A stretch of DNA of 34,149 bases from Pseudomonas rubra (GCF_028656935.1 NZ_JAMDGZ010000069.1:1-34149); one strand, 5' to 3'; positions 1 through 6,934 are shown, counted from the first letter of the stretch. The notes: a model not told the origin generated them from the letters alone. Made by a program: numbers and translations.

Positions 1-1
1 G

Positions 2-421
2 GGTTCATGGATCGCATACGGTGTTTTGGCAGTGGTGCTCTTGGAAAGCAAAAAGTCCAGAACGCGGCTCAAGGCCACCCTCGACGCAAGCGTCGAGCGG
101 CATAAAGCTCTGCTTAAGGAGCACAGCGACGCACTCAAGGAGATAGAACTGCACCACATTGGCCACATTGCTGGCATTTCCAAACATCACCATCAAGAAA
201 TTGAAAGCCTGCGTGACATCCTTGCCATTTCTGACCAAGACCGAGACGTAGCATTGAGAGCCGCTTACAGAGATCAAGATCAGGTCCGACTGATGCAAGA
301 TCGGCTGGATCAAGTCACTGCATTGATGGAGTCATGGGCCTCTGGCTGTGATGAAACAGCTTGCGCCGTAAGACATGCTCTCAATGCCCAGCGCTCTCGT
401 GACTTTCACCATCTCCCATAG
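2..421 (+). CDS. Partial membrane-anchored coiled-coil protein of unknown function (5' end outside window)
   Basis: The frame is open to the left edge, so the N-terminus is missing. An internal TTG at 26 could be mistaken for a start. The first visible residues (about GSWIAYGVLAVVLLE) look like the end of a hydrophobic membrane segment. They are followed by a basic stretch (ESKKSRTRLK) and then a long charged, helix-rich region rich in Glu, His, Gln and Asp, with leucines and isoleucines spaced as in a coiled coil (roughly residues 20-115). No enzymatic motif is visible. It is the only gene of the element pointing right, and the iteron origin lies just beyond its stop. I do not recognise the family. 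A small inner-membrane protein with a cytoplasmic coiled coil, perhaps tied to element maintenance or transfer, is only a guess. Confidence 0.55.
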   Translation, partial: GSWIAYGVLAVVLLESKKSRTRLKATLDASVERHKALLKEHSDALKEIELHHIGHIAGISKHHHQEIESLRDILAISDQDRDVALRAAYRDQDQVRLMQDRLDQVTALMESWASGCDETACAVRHALNAQRSRDFHHLP

Positions 422-520
422 GCCCATTCATGGATCACCGCGCCACTTTCCTAAACCAAGTGCCTGGCAAACGTTCGTAACCATAATTGGGAACCCCACG
501 GGCGCAGCCGAAACGGCAGG

Positions 521-746
521 GATTAGAATTGATTAAGAATAGATTAGTGTGCACCGCAAAAATTGCTGCACCCCTGATCTTTACTGGGCTAGAGCGCTAT
601 TCCACAGTCGAACTCACGGGGTGCTAGAACGGTACATCATGGGTGCTGGAACGGCATCACAGGGGTCTTGGAACGGTAGCCTAGGGTGCTGGAACGGTAA
701 GATCAGGGGCGCTGGAACGGCATAGGTTAGGGGTACAAGAACGGTA
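521..746. other. Putative iteron-type replication origin of the integrated element
   Basis: Between the coiled-coil gene and the TrfA-like gene lies about 325 bp without a gene, laid out like a plasmid origin. At 521-547 there is an AT-rich run with GATTA repeated at 521, 531 and 542, resembling a DNA unwinding element. At 549-571 there is an imperfect inverted repeat (GTGCA..GCAA..TTGC..TGCAC). At 598-606 TATTCCACA matches the DnaA box TTATCCACA at 7 of 9 positions. From 619 to 746 there are six iterons. Such a combination next to an initiator gene is the known architecture of iteron plasmids. That this copy is functional is inference. Positions 422-520 show nothing else I can name. Confidence 0.6.
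619..746 (+). repeat. Six direct repeats (iterons), consensus GGGTGCTGGAACGGTA
   Basis: Copies start at 619, 641, 663, 684, 707 and 731, giving spacings of 22, 22, 21, 23 and 24 bp, about two helical turns. The GAACGG core is invariant in all six. The outer bases vary slightly: the third copy has TCTTGG and the sixth has TACAAG in place of TGCTGG. The last iteron ends at 746, directly against the stop codon of the TrfA-like gene (747-749). The regular helical phasing fits binding sites for a replication initiator on one face of the DNA. Confidence 0.85.
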
Positions 747-1640
747 TTAGCGCTTTTTGGCCAAATGGCGCTGCTGAGACGCGCTTGGGGTGGTGGTAAC
801 TTGCACAAGATTTCCTTTAAACACATAACTAAGCGGTCTCCCTTCGGCAGCACTAGCACCCACTAAAAACTCAAGAGAACGGCGCAAGTCCTTTTTGAAG
901 TCAGACAATGACTTTGCACTACTCCCACATAATTGATGCAAGGTCTCAACCTTATAATCATAAGACTTTGCATGAGATGAATAAAACCCATGCAACCATT
1001 GAGCAAGCGGCTTTCCCTGCAATGCCTGGCGTACAGACCAGTTCACATTGGTATGCTGTTTTCCATTGAAAAGCACATGAAGCCTGGAATTCAAACGAAT
1101 GACGTACATACGTTTACTCCGCTCGCCCTGCCCCCGATAGACCTCATGAATTAAACTCCCTTCGTATGAATATTCACCCACTTCAATCTGCAAGGCGGTA
1201 GCCTTAAGCCTACTAATACATGCATCTAGATCTCTTCGGTTTTTCCCCGAATCTGTTTTGCCTAGCAACTTTAAAAGCCGGTAAGCTGTGACCTTACACT
1301 CCTCGCCCAACTCCTGTTCTTGCGCTTGGTGCAAGACTGCACCCCAGACATTCAAGTCTCCCTGGTTCAGTAACGCTCCGGTATAAAACATACTGATTCC
1401 ACCCAGTGAGTACACCTTGACTCGCTCTAGATATGTTCGATCCCCACTCTTTTTAATCGGCCCAACCCCAAAGAGCGCTGAGCGAAGAATCACATTAGGA
1501 ATGGGACGTACCGTCTCGGAGAATTTTGGTATTGAGGCAACCTCATCGTTTACCTCCACTACCTTGGGCCTCGCGACGGATCGTTTCCGGCTTTCCTCTA
1601 GCCTGGCCATCGCATCAGCCAGTAACATGTTTATACTCAT
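747..1640 (-). CDS. TrfA-like plasmid replication initiator
   Basis: A 297-residue protein resembling the IncP TrfA initiator family, which binds iterons as a monomer, opens the origin and recruits the host helicase. The family-like signatures seen are PNVILRSALF (residues 48-57), YTGALLNQGDLNVW (86-99), a stretch like TrfA's second winged helix (FNGKQHTNVNWSVRQAL), and a C-terminal FKKDLRRSLEFL region. The start is taken as the ATG at 1640 because it overlaps the alpA stop as ATGA. The frame extends further upstream, but that part lies inside alpA. The gene is translationally coupled to alpA and its 3' end touches the iterons. A replication initiator inside a chromosomally integrated element suggests replication after excision, which is inference. 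Confidence 0.8.
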   Translation of the reverse strand: MSINMLLADAMARLEESRKRSVARPKVVEVNDEVASIPKFSETVRPIPNVILRSALFGVGPIKKSGDRTYLERVKVYSLGGISMFYTGALLNQGDLNVWGAVLHQAQEQELGEECKVTAYRLLKLLGKTDSGKNRRDLDACISRLKATALQIEVGEYSYEGSLIHEVYRGQGERSKRMYVIRLNSRLHVLFNGKQHTNVNWSVRQALQGKPLAQWLHGFYSSHAKSYDYKVETLHQLCGSSAKSLSDFKKDLRRSLEFLVGASAAEGRPLSYVFKGNLVQVTTTPSASQQRHLAKKR

Positions 1641-1846
1641 TGCTGAGGAGTAGCTGCGTTGATTTTCGCGGCCACCCAGGCGCGAACTTGCTCGGTGGGC
1701 CAAGCTACAGAGTTCGCCCCAAGGGAAATACCGGCAGGAAACTCTCCAGCCCGGATCAGGCGATAGATCTGAGATTTGCTAAGCCCTACCAGAGCACAGA
1801 CGCCAGGCAAGCGGAGCAATAGAGGTGAGATAGATTGACTAGCCAT
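1637..1846 (-). CDS. alpA: AlpA-family DNA-binding regulator
   Basis: A 69-residue protein of the AlpA/MerR-like winged-helix class. It is recognised by LPGVCALVGLSKSQIYRLIRAG (helix-turn-helix, about residues 13-34) followed by the FPAGISLGANSVAWPTEQVRAWV wing and helix typical of the family. AlpA proteins of P4-like prophages and islands activate integrase expression or act as excision factors. The ATG at 1846 has an AAGGAG ribosome site about 9 bp upstream (around 1857-1862). The gene overlaps the initiator gene by 4 bp (ATGA), so regulator and initiator are made together. This links control of excision to control of replication. Confidence 0.88.
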   Translation of the reverse strand: MASQSISPLLLRLPGVCALVGLSKSQIYRLIRAGEFPAGISLGANSVAWPTEQVRAWVAAKINAATPQQ

Positions 1847-1916
1847 CGGGACGGGTCTCCTTGGGACCGGGTTGGATGGCTAGGTATTCAATGGCACATC
1901 GAACGAAGAAGCATGG

Positions 1917-1944
1917 GAATCCCCGAGTTTCCAGGGAGAATCCC
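1917..1944. promoter_or_regulatory. Possible operator: two GAATCCC direct repeats upstream of alpA
   Basis: The 118-bp gap between the unknown gene (stop at 1965) and alpA contains GAATCCC at 1917-1923 and again at 1938-1944, exactly 21 bp apart, or two helical turns. It is the only gap before the alpA-trfA pair, so a promoter is expected here. I could not identify a convincing -35/-10 pair. Binding by AlpA or another element regulator is a guess. Confidence 0.3.
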
Positions 1945-1964
1945 AAACTCATTACTAAGACGGC

Positions 1965-2714
1965 TTATTCCCCGCTACTGGTTTTGGATTCACCATGCAT
2001 ATATCTTCTAAGGGTCTGGCGATCCTTGACCAATTCAAATCCAGCGTCTTCTGCAAATTCTATTAATTCTCTATACAGATCCGAATTCTTTCGTGGTGGC
2101 TTGTTAAGCCTGGAAGCGCGCAGCTTGATCCTATCCGAGCGTCTCTTTTCATCATAATTATTAGGCTGTTCGCAGTGAGCCTTATCAACCTCTTTAATCA
2201 GCTGAACTAGGCCAACCATTATTTTCCTAATACTTTCCAGCTCCAAGGTTTTTAAGGCGCTGTCATTTGAATCCTCTAAAGATTTTCTAACCGTACCGGC
2301 TTTGGATATAGAATCTGGCGGATCAATTCCTGCCTCCACAGCCCACTCCGAAAACTTGCATCTGGACATCCACACGAGGCTCGCAGGAATATCTTTAAAC
2401 CTCTCATCAGACTCGGAATAGCAGCTGACGCAAGCAGGGATCACCTCAGATGCCGAGGCAAAAAATCCTTCAAAATACTGACTCAGTAGCTGAAAATGAA
2501 ATTTATAATTCTTGGAAGCTCTCTTTGAGGACTCAGGCTTACCCACCCAGAAAATTTCATTAATCGAAAGCCTATTCCCACGCCTTTCACCATGCTCGGA
2601 ATATAGATCATCAATGAGCTCATGCAGAGCATGTGCGGCTTCTTTGGGAGTAACTTTATAATAACGAGAGTATTCCGGAACTAAATCGGATAAGCGAACG
2701 GAATCATCACTCAT
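1965..2714 (-). CDS. Hypothetical protein of the integrated element, coupled to the integrase
   Basis: A 249-residue soluble protein that I do not recognise. The start is the ATG at 2714, which overlaps the integrase stop by 8 bp, so the two are translationally coupled. Visible features are a CVSC pair (residues 95 and 98), a segment WMSRCKFSEWAVEAGIDPP (115-133) that resembles a short helix-turn-helix seen in many phage and island proteins, a basic patch KRRSDRIKLRASRLNKPPRK (about 190-209), and a C-terminal DRQTLRRYM helix that could be a recognition helix. The coding DNA is clearly more AT-rich than the chromosomal genes to the right, consistent with acquisition. A DNA-binding role in integration or control is plausible but not shown. 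Confidence 0.75.
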   Translation of the reverse strand: MSDDSVRLSDLVPEYSRYYKVTPKEAAHALHELIDDLYSEHGERRGNRLSINEIFWVGKPESSKRASKNYKFHFQLLSQYFEGFFASASEVIPACVSCYSESDERFKDIPASLVWMSRCKFSEWAVEAGIDPPDSISKAGTVRKSLEDSNDSALKTLELESIRKIMVGLVQLIKEVDKAHCEQPNNYDEKRRSDRIKLRASRLNKPPRKNSDLYRELIEFAEDAGFELVKDRQTLRRYMHGESKTSSGE

Positions 2715-3912
2715 GCAATTTACCCTCCATTGCTCTCGCATGCGATAAAACGTCTAAATGCTCCGCATACCACTGAAGCATCTCTCGGCGCCCCTCAAGA
2801 TACTGGGCATGATTATAAGTGCCGCGAATACTATTCTTATCAACGTGCGCAAGCTGGGTCTCGACCCACTCACTTCGATACCCCTGCTCATGTAGAGTGG
2901 TGGACATCGTGTGACGGAATCCATGGCCCGTAGCACGGCCATCATATCCAGAACGCTTAAGCAGCTGGTTGATAGCGGCCTCACTCATCGGCTTGGCCGG
3001 ATCGTTGCGGCCAGGAAAAGCGAGCGTGTAGCCACCTGTAATACCTTCCAGCTCTTTCAATGCAGCCACCGCCTGCCTTGAAAGAGGGACCAAATGTGCG
3101 CGACGCATTTTCATACGTGAAGCTGGGATCTGCCAGAGAGCGTCCTTGAGGTCGAACTCCGACCAAAGCGCTCCCCTCAGTTCAGCTGTGCGCACCCCCG
3201 TCAGGATCAGCAGGCGAGTAGCGATTTTCACCACGTCGTGCCCTGGACACGCCTGAAAACTGCGTATCAATTCCGGAAGCTCTGCAATAGGCAGGAAGGG
3301 ATAGTGTCGAGACGTAGGCGTCTGAAGTGCTCCACCGATATCAGAGATAGGGTTGTACTCAGCACGGCCAGTGGCGATCGCGAAACGATAGACCTCCTGG
3401 CAGCGTTGCCTGACCTTGCGCAGCTTCTCCAGAGCACCCCGCGACTCGATGCGACGAAAAACCTGTAGCCACTGCATAGGCTTTATGTCGGTTAGGGGGA
3501 GACTTCCCAGCAGGGGGAAGATGTCCAGCTCGAACGCTTCCATCACATCATTGGCATAACCTACCGACCAGCGCTGCGACTTGTGTTGATGCCACTCCAG
3601 CGCAAGGCTTTTGAACGTGTTGGCACGAGAGATTGCCGCCTGCGCTCGCGCAACCTTCCGTTCAAGTCCAGGATGCCGCCCCTGCGCTACAAGTTGGCGA
3701 GACTCGGAAGCAAGCTGCCGCGCCTGTGCAAGGGTTACCTTGTCGACTGTGCCAAGGGAAATGTGAGATTGCTTGGCATCCAGACGGAAGCGAAAGCGCC
3801 AGGACTTGCCGCCTGCCGCGCGAATCCAGAGGAAAAGGCCACCGCCATCCGCAAGGCCATAGTCCCTCTCGCGTGGAGCTGCATTCTTAACCTGCAAAGC
3901 CGTCAAAGGCAT
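2707..3912 (-). CDS. int: Tyrosine-type integrase (P4 family, N-terminal DUF4102 arm-binding domain)
   Basis: A 401-residue site-specific recombinase. Residues 1-90 form the P4-type arm-binding domain (LTALQVKNAAPRERDYGLADGGGL-like), 95-190 the core-binding SAM-like domain, and 205-385 the catalytic domain. The catalytic residues are all visible: Arg241 (TGVRTAEL), Lys268 in the beta-hairpin, His330 and Arg333 (HGFRH), His356 (LAHVDKN) and the nucleophile Tyr366 (GTYNHAQY). The gene starts 167 bp from tRNA-Thr and reads away from it, the usual position for an integrase using a tRNA 3' end as attachment site. It appears intact. The downstream gene overlaps it by 8 bp. Confidence 0.95.
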   Translation of the reverse strand: MPLTALQVKNAAPRERDYGLADGGGLFLWIRAAGGKSWRFRFRLDAKQSHISLGTVDKVTLAQARQLASESRQLVAQGRHPGLERKVARAQAAISRANTFKSLALEWHQHKSQRWSVGYANDVMEAFELDIFPLLGSLPLTDIKPMQWLQVFRRIESRGALEKLRKVRQRCQEVYRFAIATGRAEYNPISDIGGALQTPTSRHYPFLPIAELPELIRSFQACPGHDVVKIATRLLILTGVRTAELRGALWSEFDLKDALWQIPASRMKMRRAHLVPLSRQAVAALKELEGITGGYTLAFPGRNDPAKPMSEAAINQLLKRSGYDGRATGHGFRHTMSTTLHEQGYRSEWVETQLAHVDKNSIRGTYNHAQYLEGRREMLQWYAEHLDVLSHARAMEGKLHE

Positions 3913-3914
3913 GC

Positions 3915-3964
3915 TGAGTACCCATAGATTATTGAACTAACCTAAGGTACTCGGATAGGTACTC
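3915..3964. promoter_or_regulatory. Repeated GGTACTC sites in the integrase upstream region
   Basis: AGGTACTC occurs at 3945-3952 and 3957-3964 (12 bp apart), and its inverted form GAGTACC at 3916-3922, immediately before the integrase start codon at 3912. Three copies of one 7-8 bp motif in 50 bp, two direct and one inverted, look like arm-type integrase sites or an operator for integrase control. No -10/-35 pair is obvious, so the promoter itself is not placed. Confidence 0.45.
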
Positions 3965-3992
3965 ACAAGACAAGCGCTTGGATGAAACTGGA

Positions 3993-4069
3993 TGGCACTG
4001 CATGAAGCAAGAAGCCCTTACTAGACGGGCTTCTTGGGGGTTTCATGCGACTGCTTGGCACTGCATGAA
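3993..4069. repeat. 14-bp direct repeat beside the attachment site
   Basis: TGGCACTGCATGAA is present at 3993-4006 and again at 4056-4069, 63 bp apart. The second copy ends 10 bp from the tRNA-Thr CCA end. The two copies flank the hairpin at 4001-4046. Their place between integrase and tRNA 3' end suggests arm or core sites of the element attachment region. Duplication by chance of 14 bp is unlikely. Confidence 0.6.
4001..4046. terminator. Stem-loop between tRNA-Thr and integrase
   Basis: AAGAAGCCC and GGGCTTCTT pair around an 8-base loop, and the outer CATGAA/TTCATG arms pair as well across an unequal bulge. It lies 33 bp past the tRNA 3' end on the minus strand and could terminate tRNA-Thr transcription before it enters the integrase region. 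There is no long U tract on either side, so termination is likely rather than certain. It could instead be part of the attachment-site structure. Confidence 0.5.
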
Positions 4070-4078
4070 TCTATTGAC

Positions 4079-4154
4079 TGGTGCCGGGGACAGGAATCGA
4101 ACCTGCGACCTTCGCGTTACGAGTGCGCTGCTCTACCGACTGAGCTACACCGGC
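4079..4154 (-). tRNA. tRNA-Thr (anticodon CGU), element integration site
   Basis: A 76-nt gene with encoded CCA (complement at 4079-4081), the T-arm GGTTCGATTCC, the D-arm AGCTCAGTCGGTAGAGC and the anticodon loop CTCGTAA, giving CGU for threonine ACG codons. The 3' end faces the integrase, so the element is inserted at the tRNA 3' end and the tRNA sequence is kept intact. No second copy of the tRNA 3' end is present in 1-4078, so the distal attachment site lies left of the window. Confidence 0.97.
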
Positions 4155-4187
4155 GTGGCGATAACGCTACCACTGCCGGGGCGCTTA

Positions 4188-4218
4188 CGCAAATCACTGT
4201 TTATTAACAGCAATTGCG
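4188..4218. terminator. Imperfect stem-loop after pilA
   Basis: CGCAA (4188-4192) pairs with TTGCG (4214-4218), and CTGTT (4197-4201) with AACAG (4206-4210). It sits just past the pilA stop in the 70-bp gap before tRNA-Thr. There is no U run, so it is only a weak terminator candidate. It may instead protect the pilA mRNA 3' end. Confidence 0.35.
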
Positions 4219-4224
4219 TGTGTT

Positions 4225-4635
4225 TCAGATTGCTTTGCAGCCTGCCGGGGCGAGGTCTTCGTTGAGGGTGCTGGTGCAGGCCCAGCCCGTGGCGGAGCGG
4301 GTCAGGGTGAGGGTTTTGTCGGTGGCGATGGCCGGGGCGTCGATCAGGGTGCAGACGATGCTGCCCACGCCCGTGGCCGCGGTGCCGCTGGCGGCGATGC
4401 TGCAGTGGGCGGTGCGTTCCTGGCCGCCGAGGGCGGCGACGTTGGCGATGTCTTTGCCTTCGTTCAGGCGCAGGTCGAAGGCGGTCTTGAGGGCGGAAAT
4501 TTCGACCAGGGCCGCCGTGGCTTTGGTGCGTACCTGGCTGTTGGTGTAAATCGGCAAGGCGATGGTCGCCAGAATGCCGATGATCGCCACGACGATCATC
4601 AGTTCGATCAAGGTAATACCGCGTTGTCCTTGCAT
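4225..4635 (-). CDS. pilA: Type IV major pilin PilA
   Basis: A 136-residue type IVa prepilin. It has a six-residue leader ending in Gly (MQGQRG), then ITLIELMIVVAIIGILATIA, with Glu5 of the mature protein present. Two cysteine pairs follow. The C-terminal pair (ACTSTLNEDLAPAGC) forms the usual disulphide-bonded D region. The ATG at 4635 is chosen over a GTG 6 bp upstream because GGGAGAG lies 5-7 bp before it and it gives the canonical short leader. Mature Ile1 replaces the common Phe or Met. The product is cleaved by PilD (6065-6934) and polymerised in the inner membrane. pilA is divergent from pilC and no pilB lies between them. I could not find a convincing sigma54 promoter. Confidence 0.93.
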   Translation of the reverse strand: MQGQRGITLIELMIVVAIIGILATIALPIYTNSQVRTKATAALVEISALKTAFDLRLNEGKDIANVAALGGQERTAHCSIAASGTAATGVGSIVCTLIDAPAIATDKTLTLTRSATGWACTSTLNEDLAPAGCKAI

Positions 4636-4853
4636 GGACACTCTCCCTCACAAAATCGGTTCATGCCGGGCCGCAGGGGTGCGGCACCAGCAGGCGCGCC
4701 AGTAGGCCCGAACAGACACCTTTTGTCACCCCGTGACGGTCATTCGGTCATCCTCGCTCGACTACTCTAGAGGGCAGCGGGCAACACTGCTCGCCACTCG
4801 GGGCCTGGAGCTGTTACCAGGCTTGTGCAAGGCAGCGCAGCAAGGATGTCGCG

Positions 4854-6062
4854 ATGACCGCAAGCAACCGTATGTACCACTGGCAAGGCACCAACGCCCA
4901 GGGCGCCTTGGTCAATGGCCAGAGCGCCGCGCGCAGCCCGGCGCTGATCAGGGCGCAGTTGCGCCAGCGCGGGATTCGCCCGGGGCGCATCGCCAGTGTG
5001 CGCCCGCCGCTGTGGCAATGGCGCCGGCCACTGGATGGCAAGGCGCTGAGCCAGTTCAGCCGCCAGTTGGCCACCCTGGTCAAGGCCGGGGTGGCGTTGT
5101 TGCAGGCGCTGGAGGTGGTCGCCCAAAGCAGCGCCAACCCGGCGATGGCCAGCCTGCTGGGGGCGATCAAGGCCGATATCGCCGCCGGCAGCAGCCTGGC
5201 CAATGCCTTGCGCCGGCATCCGCAATATTTCGATCGGCTGTACTGCAACCTGGTGGACGCCGGCGAGCAATCCGGCAGCCTGGAGATTGTCCTGGCCCAG
5301 GTGGCGGCGCTGCAGGAGCAACGCCAGGCCCTGCGCGCGCGGCTGAAAAAAGCCATGACTTATCCACTGCTGGTGCTGCTGGTGGGCTTCGGGGTGTCGG
5401 CGTTGTTGCTGCTGGAGGTGGTGCCGCGCTTTCAGTCGTTGTTCGCAGGCTTTGGTGCCGAGCTGCCGGCCTTCACCCAGCAGGTGATCAACCTGTCACA
5501 GTGGTTGGGCGCGCAAGTCGGCTGGCTGTTGATAACCTTGTGCGGTGTGACCATCGCGGTGCTCCAGGCCTATCGACGCAAGCCCGGGTTTCGTTTGTGG
5601 CTGATGCGTTTGGCCCTGCGCCTGCCTGTGCTTGGCAGCCTGTTCCAGCATGCCGCCCTCGCCCGCTTTGCCCGCACCTTGTCGACTTCGTTTGCTGCCG
5701 GGGTGCCATTGGTGGAGGCGCTGGGGCCAGTTGCCGGGGCCTGTGGCAATCCGTTGTTCGAGCAGGCGCTGCACAAGGTGCGTGAGGACCTGGCCAGTGG
5801 TCAGGCCTTGCACGTGGCGCTACGCGCCAGCGGTTTGTTCCCGGCGCTGGTGGTGCAGATGTGCGCCATTGGCGAGACAGCCGGCACGCTGGACGATATG
5901 CTCGCCAGGATCGCCAGCCACTATGAACAGGCCATCGACCATCTGCTCGATAGCCTGACCGCCCTGCTCGAACCCTTGATCGTGTTGATCCTCGGGCTGC
6001 TGGTGGGCAGCCTGGTGATCGCCATGTACCTGCCAATCTTCCAGCTGGGCAATGTGATCTGA
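4854..6062 (+). CDS. pilC: Type IV pilus inner-membrane platform protein PilC
   Basis: A 402-residue polytopic protein of the PilC/GspF family with two repeated T2SSF domains (about residues 60-190 and 265-390). Both carry the LVKAGVxLLQAL / FAAGVPLVEAL motif and the conserved GExSGxLxxxL signature (AGEQSGSLEIVL and IGETAGTLDDML). Hydrophobic membrane segments follow at about 165-195, 215-240 and 365-395. PilC couples the assembly ATPase to pilin polymerisation. The start ATG has AAGGA 7 bp upstream. The gene is followed 2 bp later by pilD. In P. aeruginosa pilB lies between pilA and pilC. Here there are only 218 bp and no recognisable pilB remnant. Confidence 0.94.
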   Translation: MTASNRMYHWQGTNAQGALVNGQSAARSPALIRAQLRQRGIRPGRIASVRPPLWQWRRPLDGKALSQFSRQLATLVKAGVALLQALEVVAQSSANPAMASLLGAIKADIAAGSSLANALRRHPQYFDRLYCNLVDAGEQSGSLEIVLAQVAALQEQRQALRARLKKAMTYPLLVLLVGFGVSALLLLEVVPRFQSLFAGFGAELPAFTQQVINLSQWLGAQVGWLLITLCGVTIAVLQAYRRKPGFRLWLMRLALRLPVLGSLFQHAALARFARTLSTSFAAGVPLVEALGPVAGACGNPLFEQALHKVREDLASGQALHVALRASGLFPALVVQMCAIGETAGTLDDMLARIASHYEQAIDHLLDSLTALLEPLIVLILGLLVGSLVIAMYLPIFQLGNVI

Positions 6063-6064
6063 CC

Positions 6065-6934
6065 ATGAACCTGTTGAACACCCTGGCCAGCCAGCCACTG
6101 CTGTACCTGAGCATCGCCCTGTTGCTCGGGCTGATTGTCGGCAGTTTTCTCAATGTGCTGGTGCATCGCCTGCCGATCATGCTCGAACGCCAGTGGCAGG
6201 CCGAAGCGCGTGAGGTGCTGGCGTTGCCCGAGGCGGCGCAGACGCCGCGCTTCGATCTGTTTTTGCCGCCGTCGCAATGCCCGCATTGCGCCCACCGCAT
6301 CCGCCCCTGGGAAAACATACCGGTCGTGAGTTACCTGGCCTTGCGCGGGCGTTGCTCCAGTTGCCAGGCGCGCATCAGCCCGCGCTACCCACTGGTGGAG
6401 CTGGCCTGCGGGGCGCTGACGCTGTTTGCCGCCTGGCATTTGGGCTTTACCGGCGGCGCCCTGGCGCTGATGGTGCTGAGCTGGGGCCTGCTGGCCATGA
6501 GCATGATCGACATCGAGCACCATCTGTTGCCCGATGCCCTGGTACTGCCGTTGTTGTGGCTGGGGCTGATCGCCAATGCCTTCGAGCTGTTCGTGCCGCT
6601 GGAAGACGCGCTGTGGGGTACGGTGGCCGGTTACCTGAGCCTGTGGTCGGTGTTCTGGATGTTCAAGCTGATCACCGGCAAGGAAGGCATGGGCTATGGC
6701 GATTTCAAGTTGCTGGCGCTGCTCGGGGCCTGGGGCGGCTGGCAGATCCTGCCGCTGACCTTGCTGCTGTCGTCGCTGCTGGGGGCCGTGATTGGCCTGA
6801 TAATGCTGCGCCTGCAGCGCAAGCAGGCCAGTACACCGATCCCCTTCGGTCCTTATCTGGCCATCGCGGGCTGGATCGCGCTGCTCTGGGGTGGTCAAAT
6901 AACCACTTCTTACCTGCATTTTTCTGGATTGTGA
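6065..6934 (+). CDS. pilD: Prepilin leader peptidase / N-methyltransferase PilD
   Basis: A 289-residue membrane aspartyl protease that cleaves prepilin leaders and methylates the new N-terminus, serving both type IV pili and type II secretion. The cytosolic zinc-binding loop has Cys72-Cys75 (CPHC) and Cys97-Cys100 (CSSC). The catalytic aspartates are Asp149 (MSMIDIEHHLLPD) and Asp213 in the GxGD-type motif GMGYGDFKLL. About eight membrane helices are seen. It starts 2 bp after pilC and its stop overlaps the coaE start (TGATG). Expected substrates in this window are PilA, PilE, PilV, PilW, PilX and the FimU-like pilin. Confidence 0.96.
   Translation: MNLLNTLASQPLLYLSIALLLGLIVGSFLNVLVHRLPIMLERQWQAEAREVLALPEAAQTPRFDLFLPPSQCPHCAHRIRPWENIPVVSYLALRGRCSSCQARISPRYPLVELACGALTLFAAWHLGFTGGALALMVLSWGLLAMSMIDIEHHLLPDALVLPLLWLGLIANAFELFVPLEDALWGTVAGYLSLWSVFWMFKLITGKEGMGYGDFKLLALLGAWGGWQILPLTLLLSSLLGAVIGLIMLRLQRKQASTPIPFGPYLAIAGWIALLWGGQITTSYLHFSGL

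Noticed and set aside
5..313. A 102-codon minus-strand frame at the left edge
   Set aside because: It overlaps the plus-strand coiled-coil frame, which has a better amino-acid composition and a membrane helix reaching the edge.
4..436. TTCATGGATC at 4-13 and again at 427-436, a possible duplication or att copy
   Set aside because: Ten bases without matching flanks and no relation to the tRNA-Thr 3' end. Chance is a good enough explanation.
4636..4853. A sigma54 promoter for pilA
   Set aside because: TGGCGC and TGGTGC are present on the minus strand, but no GC lies 10 bp after the GG in either case, so the -24/-12 spacing is wrong.
6277..6933. An N-terminal extension of coaE inside pilD
   Set aside because: It is the wrong frame of pilD. 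The ATG at 6934 overlaps the pilD stop and begins just before the P-loop as in the family.
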